NCBI RefSeq assembly: GCF_024749045.1
Contig: NZ_CP087184.1
Span: 6,076,001 to 6,140,000, forward strand
Source: Pseudomonas sp. B21-028
Lineage (GTDB): Bacteria; Pseudomonadota; Gammaproteobacteria; Pseudomonadales; Pseudomonadaceae
DNA: 64,000 nt
Direction: 5' to 3'
A model generated the notes under the pieces. It had not been told where the DNA came from. It saw only the letters and a list, made by a program, of their open reading frames with translations, and made no database searches. Positions 53,382-63,946 of this stretch are shown here, piece by piece; the first letter of the stretch is position 1; each line of letters starts with the position of its first letter. The position numbers were made by a program, and so were the translations under genes.

Positions 53382-53534
53382 TGTGGGAGCCAGCAAGCTC
53401 GCTCCCACATAGCGGATCGGGGATGCAACGGGCAACGCAAAACCTGTGGGAGCGAGCCTGCTCGCGATGACGGATGGACAATCGACATCTTCGTCGACTG
53501 TCACACCGCCTTCGCGAGCAGGCTCGCTCCCACA
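53382..53534. repeat. Three-unit REP-like cluster, family A
   Basis: A short self-palindromic unit at 53382-53409 (GGGAGCCAGCAAGCTCGCTCCC) is followed by the usual inverted pair at 53445-53468 and 53511-53534. The cluster lies between convergent HD and spuH-like genes. Confidence 0.82.
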
Positions 53535-53548
53535 TGGCCTGCGTGCGA

Positions 53549-54433
53549 TTAGACTGGCTCAGCCGCCCGGCGTACTTCAGGCTGCTTCCAGGAATCGGCG
53601 GCGCTTTCCTCGATGGCTAGCTGGATGGCCCGCTTGCGGTTTTCTTCAGCGCGACGGCTGAAGTACCAGACCAGGAAGGTGACCAGCGACACCACCAACA
53701 GAATCAGGCTCGCCACGGCGTTGATCTCCGGCTTCACGCCCAGGCGCACCGCCGAGAACACTTCCATCGGCAAGGTCGTCGAACCCGGGCCCGACACGAA
53801 GCTCGCCAGTACCAGGTCATCCAGGGACAACGCGAACGACATCATGCCCCCCGCCGCCAGCGATGGCGCGATCATCGGGATGGTGATCAGGATGAACACC
53901 TTCCACGGCCGCGCACCGAGGTCCATGGCCGCCTCTTCGATGGACAGGTCCAGCTCACGCAAGCGTGACGAGACCACCACCGCCACATAGGCCGCGCAGA
54001 ACGTGGTGTGGGCAATCCAGATCGTGACGATGCCACGCTCCTGGGGCCAGCCGATCATCTGCGCCATGGCCACGAACAGCAGCAACAGCGACAGACCGGT
54101 GATCACTTCCGGCATCACCAGTGGCGCGGTGACCAGCCCGCCAAACAGCGTGCGCCCCTTGAAACGGGTGATGCGGGTCAGCACAAAGGCCGCCAACGTA
54201 CCCAGGGCCACCGCGGCGACCGCCGTGTAGCAGGCAATTTCCAGCGAGCGCACCACCGAGCCCATCAACTGGGTGTTGTCCAGCAGGCCGACGTACCACT
54301 TGACCGACCAGCCTCCCCACACCGTCACCAGTCTCGAGGCGTTGAACGAGTAGATCACCAGGATCAGCATCGGCGCGTAGATGAACAGCAATCCCAGCAC
54401 CAGCATCAGGCTTGAAAAACTGAAGCGCTTCAT
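53549..54433 (-). CDS. spuH: Polyamine ABC transporter permease (PotI/SpuH-like)
   Basis: A 294-residue inner-membrane permease with six spans and the EAA loop EEAAMDLGARPWKVFILITIP at about residues 165-185. It forms the transport channel with SpuG and is energised by SpuF. Its ATG overlaps the spuG stop by 4 bases. P. aeruginosa SpuDEFGH takes up spermidine and putrescine; the order here is the same (minus strand). Confidence 0.93.
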   Translation of the reverse strand: MKRFSFSSLMLVLGLLFIYAPMLILVIYSFNASRLVTVWGGWSVKWYVGLLDNTQLMGSVVRSLEIACYTAVAAVALGTLAAFVLTRITRFKGRTLFGGLVTAPLVMPEVITGLSLLLLFVAMAQMIGWPQERGIVTIWIAHTTFCAAYVAVVVSSRLRELDLSIEEAAMDLGARPWKVFILITIPMIAPSLAAGGMMSFALSLDDLVLASFVSGPGSTTLPMEVFSAVRLGVKPEINAVASLILLVVSLVTFLVWYFSRRAEENRKRAIQLAIEESAADSWKQPEVRRAAEPV

Positions 54434-55350
54434 TCCTTGCCCTCCATTTCCTTGGCCTGACTACGGTTGAACAGAATGATCGGCACGATCAGGATCGCCA
54501 GCATCACCACCGCCAGAGCGGACGCCACCGGCCAGTCACGGTTATTGAAGAATTCCTGCCACAGCACTTTACCGATCATCAGGGTTTCCGGGCCGCCCAG
54601 CAGTTCCGGAATCACGAACTCGCCCACCACTGGAATGAACACCAGCATGCAGCCGGCGATGATGCCGTTCTTGGACAGCGGCACGGTGATTTTCCAGAAA
54701 CTGTTGAAGGTGCTCGAACCCAGGTCGGAGGCCGCCTCCAACAGGCTGGGGTCATGTTTGACCAGGTTGGCGAACAGCGGCAGGATCATGAACGGCAGGT
54801 ACGAATAGACCACGCCGATATAGACCGCCAGGTTGGTGTTGAGAATCTGCAGCGGTTCGCTGATCCAGCCCATGCTCATCAGGAAGCCATTGAGCAGGCC
54901 GTTGTTGCTGAGGATGCCCATCCACGCGTAGACGCGGATCAGGATCGCGGTCCAGGTCGGCATCATGATCAGCAGCACCAGCACCGTCTGCATCTCTTTG
55001 CGGGCATTGGCGATGGCATAGGCCATCGGATAGCCGATCAGCAGGCACAACACGGTGCTGATCAGGGCCATTTTCAACGAGCCCAGGTAGGCGGCGATGT
55101 ACAGCTCATCCTCGCTGAGCATCGCGTAGTTGGCGAAGTTGAGCAGCAGCTGCAGCTTCTGGTCGACGTAGCTGTAAATCTCGGTGTACGGCGGAATGGC
55201 CACATCGGCTTCGGCGAAGCTGATCTTCAGGACGATGAAGAACGGCAACATGAAGAACAGGAACAGCCAGAGGAAGGGCACCCCGATGACCAGTTGACGG
55301 CCACCGGGCGTTATTCGATCAAGTCGGCGTTTGAATTTGCGCATGTTCAT
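54430..55350 (-). CDS. spuG: Polyamine ABC transporter permease (PotH/SpuG-like)
   Basis: A 306-residue permease with six hydrophobic spans and the EAA motif LLEAASDLGSSTFNSFWKITVP near residue 195. A basic cytoplasmic N-terminus precedes TM1. The ATG at 55350 overlaps the spuF stop (ATGA). It pairs with the PotI-like permease downstream. Confidence 0.93.
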   Translation of the reverse strand: MNMRKFKRRLDRITPGGRQLVIGVPFLWLFLFFMLPFFIVLKISFAEADVAIPPYTEIYSYVDQKLQLLLNFANYAMLSEDELYIAAYLGSLKMALISTVLCLLIGYPMAYAIANARKEMQTVLVLLIMMPTWTAILIRVYAWMGILSNNGLLNGFLMSMGWISEPLQILNTNLAVYIGVVYSYLPFMILPLFANLVKHDPSLLEAASDLGSSTFNSFWKITVPLSKNGIIAGCMLVFIPVVGEFVIPELLGGPETLMIGKVLWQEFFNNRDWPVASALAVVMLAILIVPIILFNRSQAKEMEGKE

Positions 55351-56489
55351 GAGCGAAGCACCACGCCACTGTCGTCTTCCCACCAGACGAACACCTGGTC
55401 GCCCCAGGTGGGCCGCTGGCCACGGCGCTCGGCGTTGGCGACGAAGGACTGCACCAGCTTGCCGCTCGGCAGCTCGACGTAGAACACCGAGTGCCCGCCC
55501 AGGTAGGCGATGTCATGGACCTTGCCGCTGGACCAGTTGTGCTCGCAGGTCGGCTGCTCGACAGTCACCAGCAGTTTTTCCGGGCGAATCGCGTACGTTA
55601 CCGACTTGTCCTGCACCGAAGTGCTGATGCCGTGGCCCACGTAGATGTTGCGGTCCAGATCCTTGCAGGTCAGCACCGCGTGGCCTTCGGCGTCGTCCAC
55701 CACTTCGGTTTCGAAGATGTTGACGTTGCCGATGAACTCGCAGACCAGGCGGCTGGTGGGGGTTTCGTAGATGTCGATCGGGCTGCCGATCTGGGCGATC
55801 CAGCCCAGGTGCATGATCGCGATACGTTCGGCCATGGTCATGGCCTCTTCCTGGTCGTGGGTCACCATGACGCAGGTCACGCCGACCCGCTCAATAATCT
55901 CGACCAGCTCAAGCTGCATTTGCGAGCGCAGCTTCTTGTCCAGAGCCCCCATCGGTTCGTCGAGCAGCAACAGCTTCGGACGCTTGGCCAGGGAACGGGC
56001 CAGGGCCACGCGCTGACGCTGGCCGCCGGAGAGCTGGTGCGGCTTGCGCTTGGCGTACTGGCTCATCTGTACCAGCTTGAGCATGTCGGCCACGCGAGCA
56101 TCGATGTCGGCCTTGGGGATCCTGTCCTGCTGCAGACCGAAGGCGATGTTCTGCGCCACGGTCATGTGCGGGAACAAGGCGTAGGACTGGAACATCATGT
56201 TGATCGGCCGCTCATAGGGCGGCATGTCGGTGATGTCCTCACCGTCGAGGAAAATACGCCCCTCCGTGGGCCGCTCGAAGCCGGCAAGCATGCGCAGCAA
56301 GGTGGATTTGCCCGAACCCGAACCGCCGAGCAAGGCGAAGATCTCGCCTTTCTTGATTTCCAGGGACACATCGTCCACGGCAATCGTCTCGTCGAACTTC
56401 TTCGTGACCCGGTCGATTTTGACCAGCACCTGCTTGGGTGTCTGGTCGCCCTCGAGGGCTTTCTTATAGGCGCCGGAGGCAACAGCCAT
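55347..56489 (-). CDS. spuF: Polyamine ABC transporter ATP-binding protein (PotA/PotG/SpuF-like)
   Basis: A 380-residue ABC ATPase. The nucleotide-binding domain has Walker A GGSGSGKSTLLRM, signature LSGGQRQRVALARS and Walker B LLLLDEPMGALD. The C-terminal TOBE-type domain (about residues 290-380) binds the regulatory ligand. It energises uptake by SpuG and SpuH. Confidence 0.95.
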   Translation of the reverse strand: MAVASGAYKKALEGDQTPKQVLVKIDRVTKKFDETIAVDDVSLEIKKGEIFALLGGSGSGKSTLLRMLAGFERPTEGRIFLDGEDITDMPPYERPINMMFQSYALFPHMTVAQNIAFGLQQDRIPKADIDARVADMLKLVQMSQYAKRKPHQLSGGQRQRVALARSLAKRPKLLLLDEPMGALDKKLRSQMQLELVEIIERVGVTCVMVTHDQEEAMTMAERIAIMHLGWIAQIGSPIDIYETPTSRLVCEFIGNVNIFETEVVDDAEGHAVLTCKDLDRNIYVGHGISTSVQDKSVTYAIRPEKLLVTVEQPTCEHNWSSGKVHDIAYLGGHSVFYVELPSGKLVQSFVANAERRGQRPTWGDQVFVWWEDDSGVVLRS

Positions 56490-56550
56490 TTACGAAACTC
56501 CCACAGAATTTACAGCTCGCCCCATACGGACGAACCTTGGTTTTGAGCAG

Positions 56551-57660
<1,110 letters not shown>

Positions 57661-57779
57661 TTAAATAGTCGGGCTCAAGTTGCCCCCGTTACCTGGCCAC
57701 GATGAGCCCTGCAACAAAACCGGCGCGCAACTTACCCTCGATAAACCGATCCAGCAAAAGTTTTAGTTATTTAATTGCT

Positions 57780-57814
57780 CCTGTTGCCGCCGCCGCGATG
57801 ATGGCGACAACAGG
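57780..57814 (-). promoter_or_regulatory. Intercistronic stem-loop between spuD and spuE
   Basis: CCTGTTG pairs with CAACAGG and CGCC with GGCG, with one mismatch and an 11-base loop. There is no T run downstream on the minus strand. Such hairpins behind binding-protein genes protect upstream mRNA and lower downstream expression, which would favour SpuD over the membrane components. Confidence 0.55.
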
Positions 57815-57832
57815 AAAATGCTTCAGACCGGT

Positions 57833-58945
57833 TTATTTACCGGATTTGATCTTGGTCCAGCTGCGGGTCATAAGCCGTTGGGTGGCCGGCGGCAAGTCGC
57901 TGATCGCGTAGAGCTTGGCTTTCACTTCGTCCGACGGATAGATGTTCGGGTCACCGGAGATTTCCTTGTCCACCAACGCCGTAGCCGCCTTGTTGCCGTT
58001 CGGGAAGCGCACGTTGTCGGTGATTTCGGCCATGATTTCCGGCTTCATCAGGAAGTTCATGTACTTGTAGGCAGCCTCGACGTTCTCGGCATCCTTTGGA
58101 ATAGCGACCATGTCGTAGAACGAGCCGGCGCCTTCTTTCGGAATGGCGTAGGCCACCTTGACCTTGCCGCCCGCTTCGGCAGCACGGGACTTGGACTGCT
58201 CGATATCACCCGAGTAACCCACGGCCACGCAGATGTTGCCGTTGGCCAGGTCAGAGATGTACTTGGATGAATGGAAATAGCTGACCGAAGGACGGACCTT
58301 GAGGAACAGCGCCTCGGCGTCAGCCAGTTGTTTCTTGTCCTGGCTGTCGGTCGGGTAGCCCAGGTAGTGCAATGCCACCGGGATCATTTCGGTCGGCGAA
58401 TCGAGGAAGCTCACGCCGCAGCCCTTGAGCTTGGCGATGTTTTCCGGCTTGAGCAGGGTGTCCCACGAGTCGATCTTGTCGACGCCCAGGGCAGCCTTGA
58501 CCTTCTCGGGGTTATAGCCGATACCGATGGTGCCCCACATATAAGGGAAGGCATGCTGGTTGCCCTTGTCGCTGGCATCGCCCACGGCCTTGAGCAGGTC
58601 GGTGTCGAGGTTTTTCCAGTTCGGCAACTTGGACTTGTCCAGCGGCTGGTAGACGCCGGCCTTGATCTGCTTGGCCAGGAAGTTGTTCGACGGCACCACG
58701 ATGTCGTAGCCCGACTTGCCGGCGAGCAACTTGGCCTCCAGGGTTTCGTTGCTGTCGAACACGTCGTAGACCACTTTGATCCCCGACTCTTTCTCGAACT
58801 TGGCGACCGTGTCCGGTGCGATGTAGTCGGACCAGTTATAGACATGCAGCACTTTATCGTCCGCCTGAACGGCACTCGCCATCACGCCCATCAGGGACAT
58901 GGCGAGGAGGGTCTTGCCAGCTATCTTCATACCTATTGCCTTCAT
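57833..58945 (-). CDS. spuD: Polyamine-binding periplasmic protein (SpuD/PotF-like)
   Basis: A 370-residue exported binding protein. A signal peptide (ending VQA, near residue 30) leads to [16 protein letters not shown]. It is a paralogue of the downstream binding protein across its whole length. The ATG at 58945 has TGGAG 8 bases upstream; ATG 58930 is an alternative. SpuD in P. aeruginosa prefers putrescine. It lies between the aminotransferase and the second binding-protein gene. Confidence 0.93.
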   Translation of the reverse strand: MKAIGMKIAGKTLLAMSLMGVMASAVQADDKVLHVYNWSDYIAPDTVAKFEKESGIKVVYDVFDSNETLEAKLLAGKSGYDIVVPSNNFLAKQIKAGVYQPLDKSKLPNWKNLDTDLLKAVGDASDKGNQHAFPYMWGTIGIGYNPEKVKAALGVDKIDSWDTLLKPENIAKLKGCGVSFLDSPTEMIPVALHYLGYPTDSQDKKQLADAEALFLKVRPSVSYFHSSKYISDLANGNICVAVGYSGDIEQSKSRAAEAGGKVKVAYAIPKEGAGSFYDMVAIPKDAENVEAAYKYMNFLMKPEIMAEITDNVRFPNGNKAATALVDKEISGDPNIYPSDEVKAKLYAISDLPPATQRLMTRSWTKIKSGK

Positions 58946-59110
58946 GGATGATGCTCCAGTTATTCTTTTTAGCCACAGTTCAGTAGCCGGCTCGCGGGCA
59001 ACTTGAACAACGGTAGTCTGGCAAGTTACAGGGCAGGCTTTCAACACAAGCCCAACCTTTTGTTCAGACTGTGCGAGGCCCTTGAAAGCGCCTCGCACAG
59101 AGCCTAGCAC

Positions 59111-60475
59111 TTAGCCTTGCAACGCACTGAGGGTCAGGTCCAGGCACTGCCGCGCCTTGGTCACCAGTTCATCCACCTCGGCCTTGCTGATCACCAGCGG
59201 CGGCGCAATGATCATGGTGTCGCCCACGGCACGCATGATCAGCCCGTTATCGAAGCAGAACTGCCGGCAGATCATGCCCACGCCCTTGCCTTCGTAGCGC
59301 TGGCGCGTGGCCTTGTCCCGGACCAGTTCGATCGCTCCCAGCAGACCGACACCGCGCACTTCACCCACCAGTGGGTGGTCGTTCAGTTCCCTCAGGCGTT
59401 TCTGCAAATAGGGTGCCGTTTCGCTGTGGACCCGCTCGATAATCTTTTCTTCACGCAGGATGCGGATGTTTTCCAGCGCCACCGCGGCGGCCACCGGGTG
59501 ACCGGAGTAGGTGAAACCATGGTTGAAGTCGCCGCCCTCGTTGAGCACCTCGACCACGTCGTCACGCACGATCAGGCCACCCATGGGGATGTAGCCGGAG
59601 GTCAGCCCCTTGGCGATGGTCATCAGGTGTGGCTTCAACCCGTAGAAGTCGCTACCGAACCACTCACCGGTGCGGCCGAAGCCACAGATCACTTCGTCGG
59701 CCACGAACAGGATGTCGTACTTGGCAAGAATCTCCTTCATGCGTGGCCAGTAGCTGTCCGGTGGCACGATCACACCACCCGCGCCCTGGATCGGTTCGGC
59801 GATGAAGGCGCCGACGTTGTCCACGCCGATCTCCAGGATCTTCTCTTCCAGTTGATTGGCCGCCCATACGCCGAATTCCTCGGGGCTCATGTTGCCGCCT
59901 TCGCCATACCAGTAAGGCTGGGCGATGTGGACGATGCCCGGGATCGGCAGGTCGCCCTGCTCGTGCATATAAGTCATGCCACCCAGGCTCGCGCCGGCCA
60001 CGGTGGAACCGTGATAACCGTTCTTGCGGCTGATGATGACTTTCTTGTTCGGCTGGCCCTTGATCGCCCAATAGTGGCGGACCATGCGCAGCATGGTGTC
60101 GTTGCCTTCGGAGCCGGAGCCGGTGAAGAACACATGGTTCATGCCTTCAGGAGCAATGTCGGCGATAGCCTTGGACAACTCCAGCGCCGGCGGGTGGGCG
60201 GTCTGGAAGAACAGGTTGTAGTACGGCAACTCGCGCATCTGCTGGCTGGCGGCATCGGCCAGCTCATCGCGGCCGTAACCAACGGCCACGCACCAGAGGC
60301 CGGCCATGCCATCGAGAATCTTATTGCCTTCACTGTCCCAGAGATAGACGCCCTTGGCGTGGGTGATGATGCGCGGGCCTTTCTCTTTGAGCTGCTTGAA
60401 ATCGCTGAACGGGGCCAAGTGATGATCGCTGCTCAGGGCCTGCCATTCACGGGTTTGCGGATTGTTGCGGGTCAT
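59111..60475 (-). CDS. spuC: Polyamine:pyruvate aminotransferase (SpuC-like)
   Basis: A 454-residue class III PLP-dependent aminotransferase. The PLP Asp is in DEVICGFGRTGEWFG and the lysine in MTIAKGLTSGY. It transfers the amino group of putrescine or related diamines to pyruvate, feeding 4-aminobutyrate formation. AAGGAG precedes the ATG perfectly. It lies 59 bp after spuB, in the spuB-spuC-spuD order. Confidence 0.95.
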   Translation of the reverse strand: MTRNNPQTREWQALSSDHHLAPFSDFKQLKEKGPRIITHAKGVYLWDSEGNKILDGMAGLWCVAVGYGRDELADAASQQMRELPYYNLFFQTAHPPALELSKAIADIAPEGMNHVFFTGSGSEGNDTMLRMVRHYWAIKGQPNKKVIISRKNGYHGSTVAGASLGGMTYMHEQGDLPIPGIVHIAQPYWYGEGGNMSPEEFGVWAANQLEEKILEIGVDNVGAFIAEPIQGAGGVIVPPDSYWPRMKEILAKYDILFVADEVICGFGRTGEWFGSDFYGLKPHLMTIAKGLTSGYIPMGGLIVRDDVVEVLNEGGDFNHGFTYSGHPVAAAVALENIRILREEKIIERVHSETAPYLQKRLRELNDHPLVGEVRGVGLLGAIELVRDKATRQRYEGKGVGMICRQFCFDNGLIMRAVGDTMIIAPPLVISKAEVDELVTKARQCLDLTLSALQG

Positions 60476-60534
60476 GCGAATTCTCCTTTATATCGGTGGG
60501 GGCGAGGCTGCCTGAGGCAACCCCGCCCGGCGCC

Positions 60535-61893
60535 TCAGACGGCAAAGAGCAGGAATTCCCGCTCCCACGAACTGATGACGCGCTTGAAGTTTTCATGCTC
60601 GGCCCGCTTGACCGCGACGTAGCCCGTGATGAATTTCTTGCCCAGGTATTTCTCGATGGTGCTGCTGTTTTCCATGCGTTCCAGGGCGTCTTCAATGGTC
60701 AGCGGCAAGCGCAGGTTGCGTCGCTCGTACCCGCGACCCACCACCGGCGCGCTCGGGTTGATGCCTTCGACCATGCCGATGAAGCCGCACAACAGGCTGG
60801 CGGCAATCGCCAGGTACGGGTTGGCGTCGGCACCCGGCAAGCGGTTTTCCACCCGACGGTTCTGCGGCCCGGCATCCGGCACCCGCAGGCCCACGGTACG
60901 GTTCTCTTCACCCCACTCCACATTCACCGGCGCCGACGTGTCCGGCAGGAAGCGGCGGAACGAGTTGACGTTGGGAGCGAACAGCGGCAGCAGCTCGGGA
61001 ATGAATTTCTGCAGGCCACCGATGTGGTGCAGAAACAGCTCGCTCATGGTCCCGTCTTCATTGGAGAAGACGTTCTTGCCGGTTTCCTTGTCGATGATGC
61101 TCTGGTGCAGGTGCATCGCACTGCCGGGCTCGCCGGTCATGGGCTTGGCCATGAAGGTAGCGGCTACGTTGTGCTTGAGCGCCGCCTCGCGCATGGTGCG
61201 CTTGAAGACGAGGATCTGGTCGGCCAGGGACAGCGCGTCGCCGTGACGGAAATTGATTTCCATCTGTGCCGTGCCGTCCTCGTGGATCAGGGTATCGAGG
61301 TCCAGCTCTTGCAATTCGCACCAGTCGTAGACGTCTTCGAACAACGGGTCGAATTCGTTGGCCGCTTCAATGGAGAACGACTGGCGTCCGGTTTCCGGGC
61401 GACCGGAACGGCCCACGGGCGGTTGTAGTGGGAAGTCCGGGTCGTCGCTGCGCTTGGTCAGGTAGAACTCCATTTCCGGCGCGACAATCGGCTGCCAGCC
61501 CTTGTCGGCATAGAGCTTGAGCACCTTCTTGAGCACGTTGCGTGGCGACAGCTCGATGGGGTTGCCCTGTTTGTCGTAGGAGTCGTGGATCACCTGGGCG
61601 GTGGGCTCGATGGCCCAGGGCACGAGGAACACTGCGTTTTCGTCCGGGCGGCACATCATGTCGATGTCGGCAGGGTCGAGCAGTTCGTAATAGATGTCGT
61701 CTTCGACATAGTCGCCCGTAACGGTCTGGAGCAGGACGCTCTCGGGCAGGCGCATGCCTTTTTCGGCAATGAACTTGTTGGTCGGCGAGATCTTGCCCCG
61801 GGTGATGCCGGTCAGGTCGCCAATCATACATTCGACTTCTGTGATCTTATGGTTTTTCAACCAATCGGTGAGCTGGTCGAGGTTGTTACTCAT
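60535..61893 (-). CDS. spuB: Gamma-glutamylpolyamine synthetase (SpuB/PuuA-like)
   Basis: A 452-residue glutamine synthetase-fold ligase, type PuuA, that joins glutamate to putrescine or spermidine using ATP. The N-terminal beta-grasp MIGDLTGITRGK and the C-terminal catalytic NPYLAIAASL and RVPDAGPQNRRVENRLPGADANP blocks are typical (written here in parts of the same region). It lacks the adenylylation site region of GlnA. It is divergent from a paralogous synthetase at 62509. Confidence 0.93.
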   Translation of the reverse strand: MSNNLDQLTDWLKNHKITEVECMIGDLTGITRGKISPTNKFIAEKGMRLPESVLLQTVTGDYVEDDIYYELLDPADIDMMCRPDENAVFLVPWAIEPTAQVIHDSYDKQGNPIELSPRNVLKKVLKLYADKGWQPIVAPEMEFYLTKRSDDPDFPLQPPVGRSGRPETGRQSFSIEAANEFDPLFEDVYDWCELQELDLDTLIHEDGTAQMEINFRHGDALSLADQILVFKRTMREAALKHNVAATFMAKPMTGEPGSAMHLHQSIIDKETGKNVFSNEDGTMSELFLHHIGGLQKFIPELLPLFAPNVNSFRRFLPDTSAPVNVEWGEENRTVGLRVPDAGPQNRRVENRLPGADANPYLAIAASLLCGFIGMVEGINPSAPVVGRGYERRNLRLPLTIEDALERMENSSTIEKYLGKKFITGYVAVKRAEHENFKRVISSWEREFLLFAV

Positions 61894-62508
61894 AAATGCC
61901 TCTAGGCGTGAGTTTCCTGGCTGCTTTCAGTAGCCAGGCGTTGTTTGACGCATCGGCGTCGCGTTGTGTAGCCCTTGCCCGACCATCGGCCGGAAAAAGA
62001 TTCTAAAGTTGAAGGAGAGCCGCTAAAGAGAAATTCGTCCAGAGCGTCCAGAATATTGGACGATGATGACGACTGATCCGCCGGGAGCGACATCAGCATG
62101 GGCAAGCGCCTGGTGGCCCTCGTCGTGGCCGGGGAGCGGGTGTCGCCACTGATGCGATGAGCATTGCGACGAGCATGCCAACCGATCTGCTGGAACAGTT
62201 GGTGAGGCCGTTGGTACGGCAGGCGAGACATGAAGCACCCCGGTATTATTGCTGTTATGGGTTGAATCGAGCTTAGCCTTGTTCATTTTTTTACACAACA
62301 CCCCCGTAAAAAATACAACACGGCCCGCTCAAGCTTGCGGGCGCCAAGTCCCTCAAAGGGAAAAAAGCGCCCCAAACTGCCTCAAAAAAGCCCCCCAGGT
62401 GCTTTTTTAGGGCAAAAAAGGCCCTGCTTGACTTCGGCATGCCGTTCGGGTTGACTGGCTTTCGAAGAGATCAATGATTGATATTTTTAACAACAAAGGT
62501 GTTGCATC
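61894..62508. promoter_or_regulatory. Divergent control region between spuB and spuI-like genes
   Basis: These 615 bases hold no supported gene. A repeated motif CGTCCAG occurs at 62036 and 62045, and the second copy forms the palindrome CGTCCA-GAATAT-TGGACG at 62045-62062, a good operator candidate 150 bp before spuB. Nearer the plus-strand gene are three A6 tracts (62361-62366, 62384-62389, 62414-62419), a GCCCGC/GCGGGC hairpin at 62323-62342, and an AAAAAAGC/GCTTTTTT hairpin at 62384-62408. TTGACT at 62451 may be a -35 for the plus gene. Confidence 0.55.
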
Positions 62509-63885
62509 ATGTCGGTACCCCCGCGTGCCGTTCAGCTTAACGAAGCGAACGCGTTCCTTAAGGAACATCCTGAGGTTCTGTACGTTGACCTTCTGATTGC
62601 GGATATGAATGGTGTGGTGCGCGGCAAGCGCATCGAACGCACCAGCCTCCACAAGGTTTACGAGAAAGGCATCAACCTGCCGGCCTCCCTGTTTGCCCTG
62701 GACATCAATGGCTCGACGGTGGAAAGCACCGGCCTGGGCCTGGACATCGGCGACGCCGATCGGATCTGCTATCCAATCCCGGGCACCCTTTCCAACGAAC
62801 CCTGGCAGAAGCGCCCTACCGCGCAACTGCTGATGACCATGCACGAACTGGAAGGCGAGCCGTTCTTCGCCGACCCTCGTGAGGTCCTGCGCCAGGTCGT
62901 GACCAAGTTCGACGAACTGGGCCTGACCATCTGCGCGGCATTCGAGCTGGAGTTCTACCTGATCGACCAGGAGAACGTGAATGGACGTCCACAACCGCCC
63001 CGCTCGCCGATCTCCGGTAAACGCCCACACTCGACCCAGGTCTACCTGATCGACGATCTGGACGAATACGTCGACTGCCTCCAGGACATCCTGGAAGGTG
63101 CCAAGGAGCAAGGCATTCCCGCCGACGCCATCGTCAAGGAAAGTGCCCCGGCGCAGTTCGAGGTGAACCTGCACCATGTGGCCGACCCGATCAAGGCTTG
63201 CGACTATGCGGTACTGCTCAAGCGCCTGATCAAGAACATCGCCTACGACCATGAAATGGACACCACCTTCATGGCCAAGCCGTATCCGGGCCAGGCAGGC
63301 AATGGGCTGCACGTTCACATTTCGATTCTGGACAAGGATGGCAAGAATATCTTTGCCAGCGAGGATCCCGAGCAGAACGCCGCGCTGCGTCACGCGATCG
63401 GCGGTGTGCTCGAGACCCTGCCCGCGCAGATGGCGTTCCTCTGCCCGAACGTGAACTCCTACCGTCGTTTCGGCGCACAGTTCTATGTGCCGAACTCGCC
63501 GACCTGGGGCCTGGACAACCGCACCGTGGCCCTGCGCGTACCCACCGGCTCCGCCGACGCCGTACGCCTGGAGCACCGCGTGGCGGGCGCCGATGCCAAC
63601 CCGTACCTGCTGATGGCCGCCGTACTGGCGGGCGTGCATCATGGCCTGGTCAACAAGATCGAGCCGGGGGCACCGGTGGAAGGCAACAGCTACGAGCAGA
63701 ACGAGCAAAGCCTGCCGAACAACCTGCGCGATGCCCTGCGCGAGCTGGACGACAGCGAAGTCATGGCCAAGTACATCGATCCGAAGTACATCGATATCTT
63801 CGTGGCCTGCAAGGAAAGCGAGCTGGAAGAGTTCGAACACTCCATCTCCGACCTTGAGTACAACTGGTACCTGCATACCGTTTAA
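62509..63885 (+). CDS. spuI: Gamma-glutamylpolyamine synthetase paralogue (SpuI-like)
   Basis: A 458-residue glutamine synthetase-fold ligase. It shows VLYVDLLIADMNGVVRGKR near the N-terminus, the ATP/glutamate regions FELEFYLIDQ and HVHISILDKDG, and the C-terminal RVAGADANPYLLMAAVL. It is paralogous to SpuB and, like it, probably gamma-glutamylates polyamines or ethanolamine-like amines. AAAGG precedes the ATG. It is followed by a strong terminator, so it is monocistronic here. Confidence 0.92.
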   Translation: MSVPPRAVQLNEANAFLKEHPEVLYVDLLIADMNGVVRGKRIERTSLHKVYEKGINLPASLFALDINGSTVESTGLGLDIGDADRICYPIPGTLSNEPWQKRPTAQLLMTMHELEGEPFFADPREVLRQVVTKFDELGLTICAAFELEFYLIDQENVNGRPQPPRSPISGKRPHSTQVYLIDDLDEYVDCLQDILEGAKEQGIPADAIVKESAPAQFEVNLHHVADPIKACDYAVLLKRLIKNIAYDHEMDTTFMAKPYPGQAGNGLHVHISILDKDGKNIFASEDPEQNAALRHAIGGVLETLPAQMAFLCPNVNSYRRFGAQFYVPNSPTWGLDNRTVALRVPTGSADAVRLEHRVAGADANPYLLMAAVLAGVHHGLVNKIEPGAPVEGNSYEQNEQSLPNNLRDALRELDDSEVMAKYIDPKYIDIFVACKESELEEFEHSISDLEYNWYLHTV

Positions 63886-63904
63886 ACGGTTGCGGTAAAA
63901 AGAG

Positions 63905-63938
63905 AAACGCCGCCGCCCTCAGGGCCGCGGCGTTTTTT
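63905..63938 (+). terminator. Rho-independent terminator of the spuI-like gene
   Basis: AAACGCCGC pairs with GCGGCGTTT around an inner GCCC/GGGC stem and a TCA loop, followed by six T residues. Confidence 0.93.
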
Positions 63939-63946
63939 ATGGCCGT

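Noticed and set aside
59117..60622. 501-codon plus-strand frame over spuC
   Set aside because: Antisense shadow of the aminotransferase, no domain or ribosome site.
61902..62231. 109-codon minus-strand frame upstream of spuB
   Set aside because: Low-complexity Ser/Arg-rich translation, no motif, and it would cover the probable promoter and operator of spuB.
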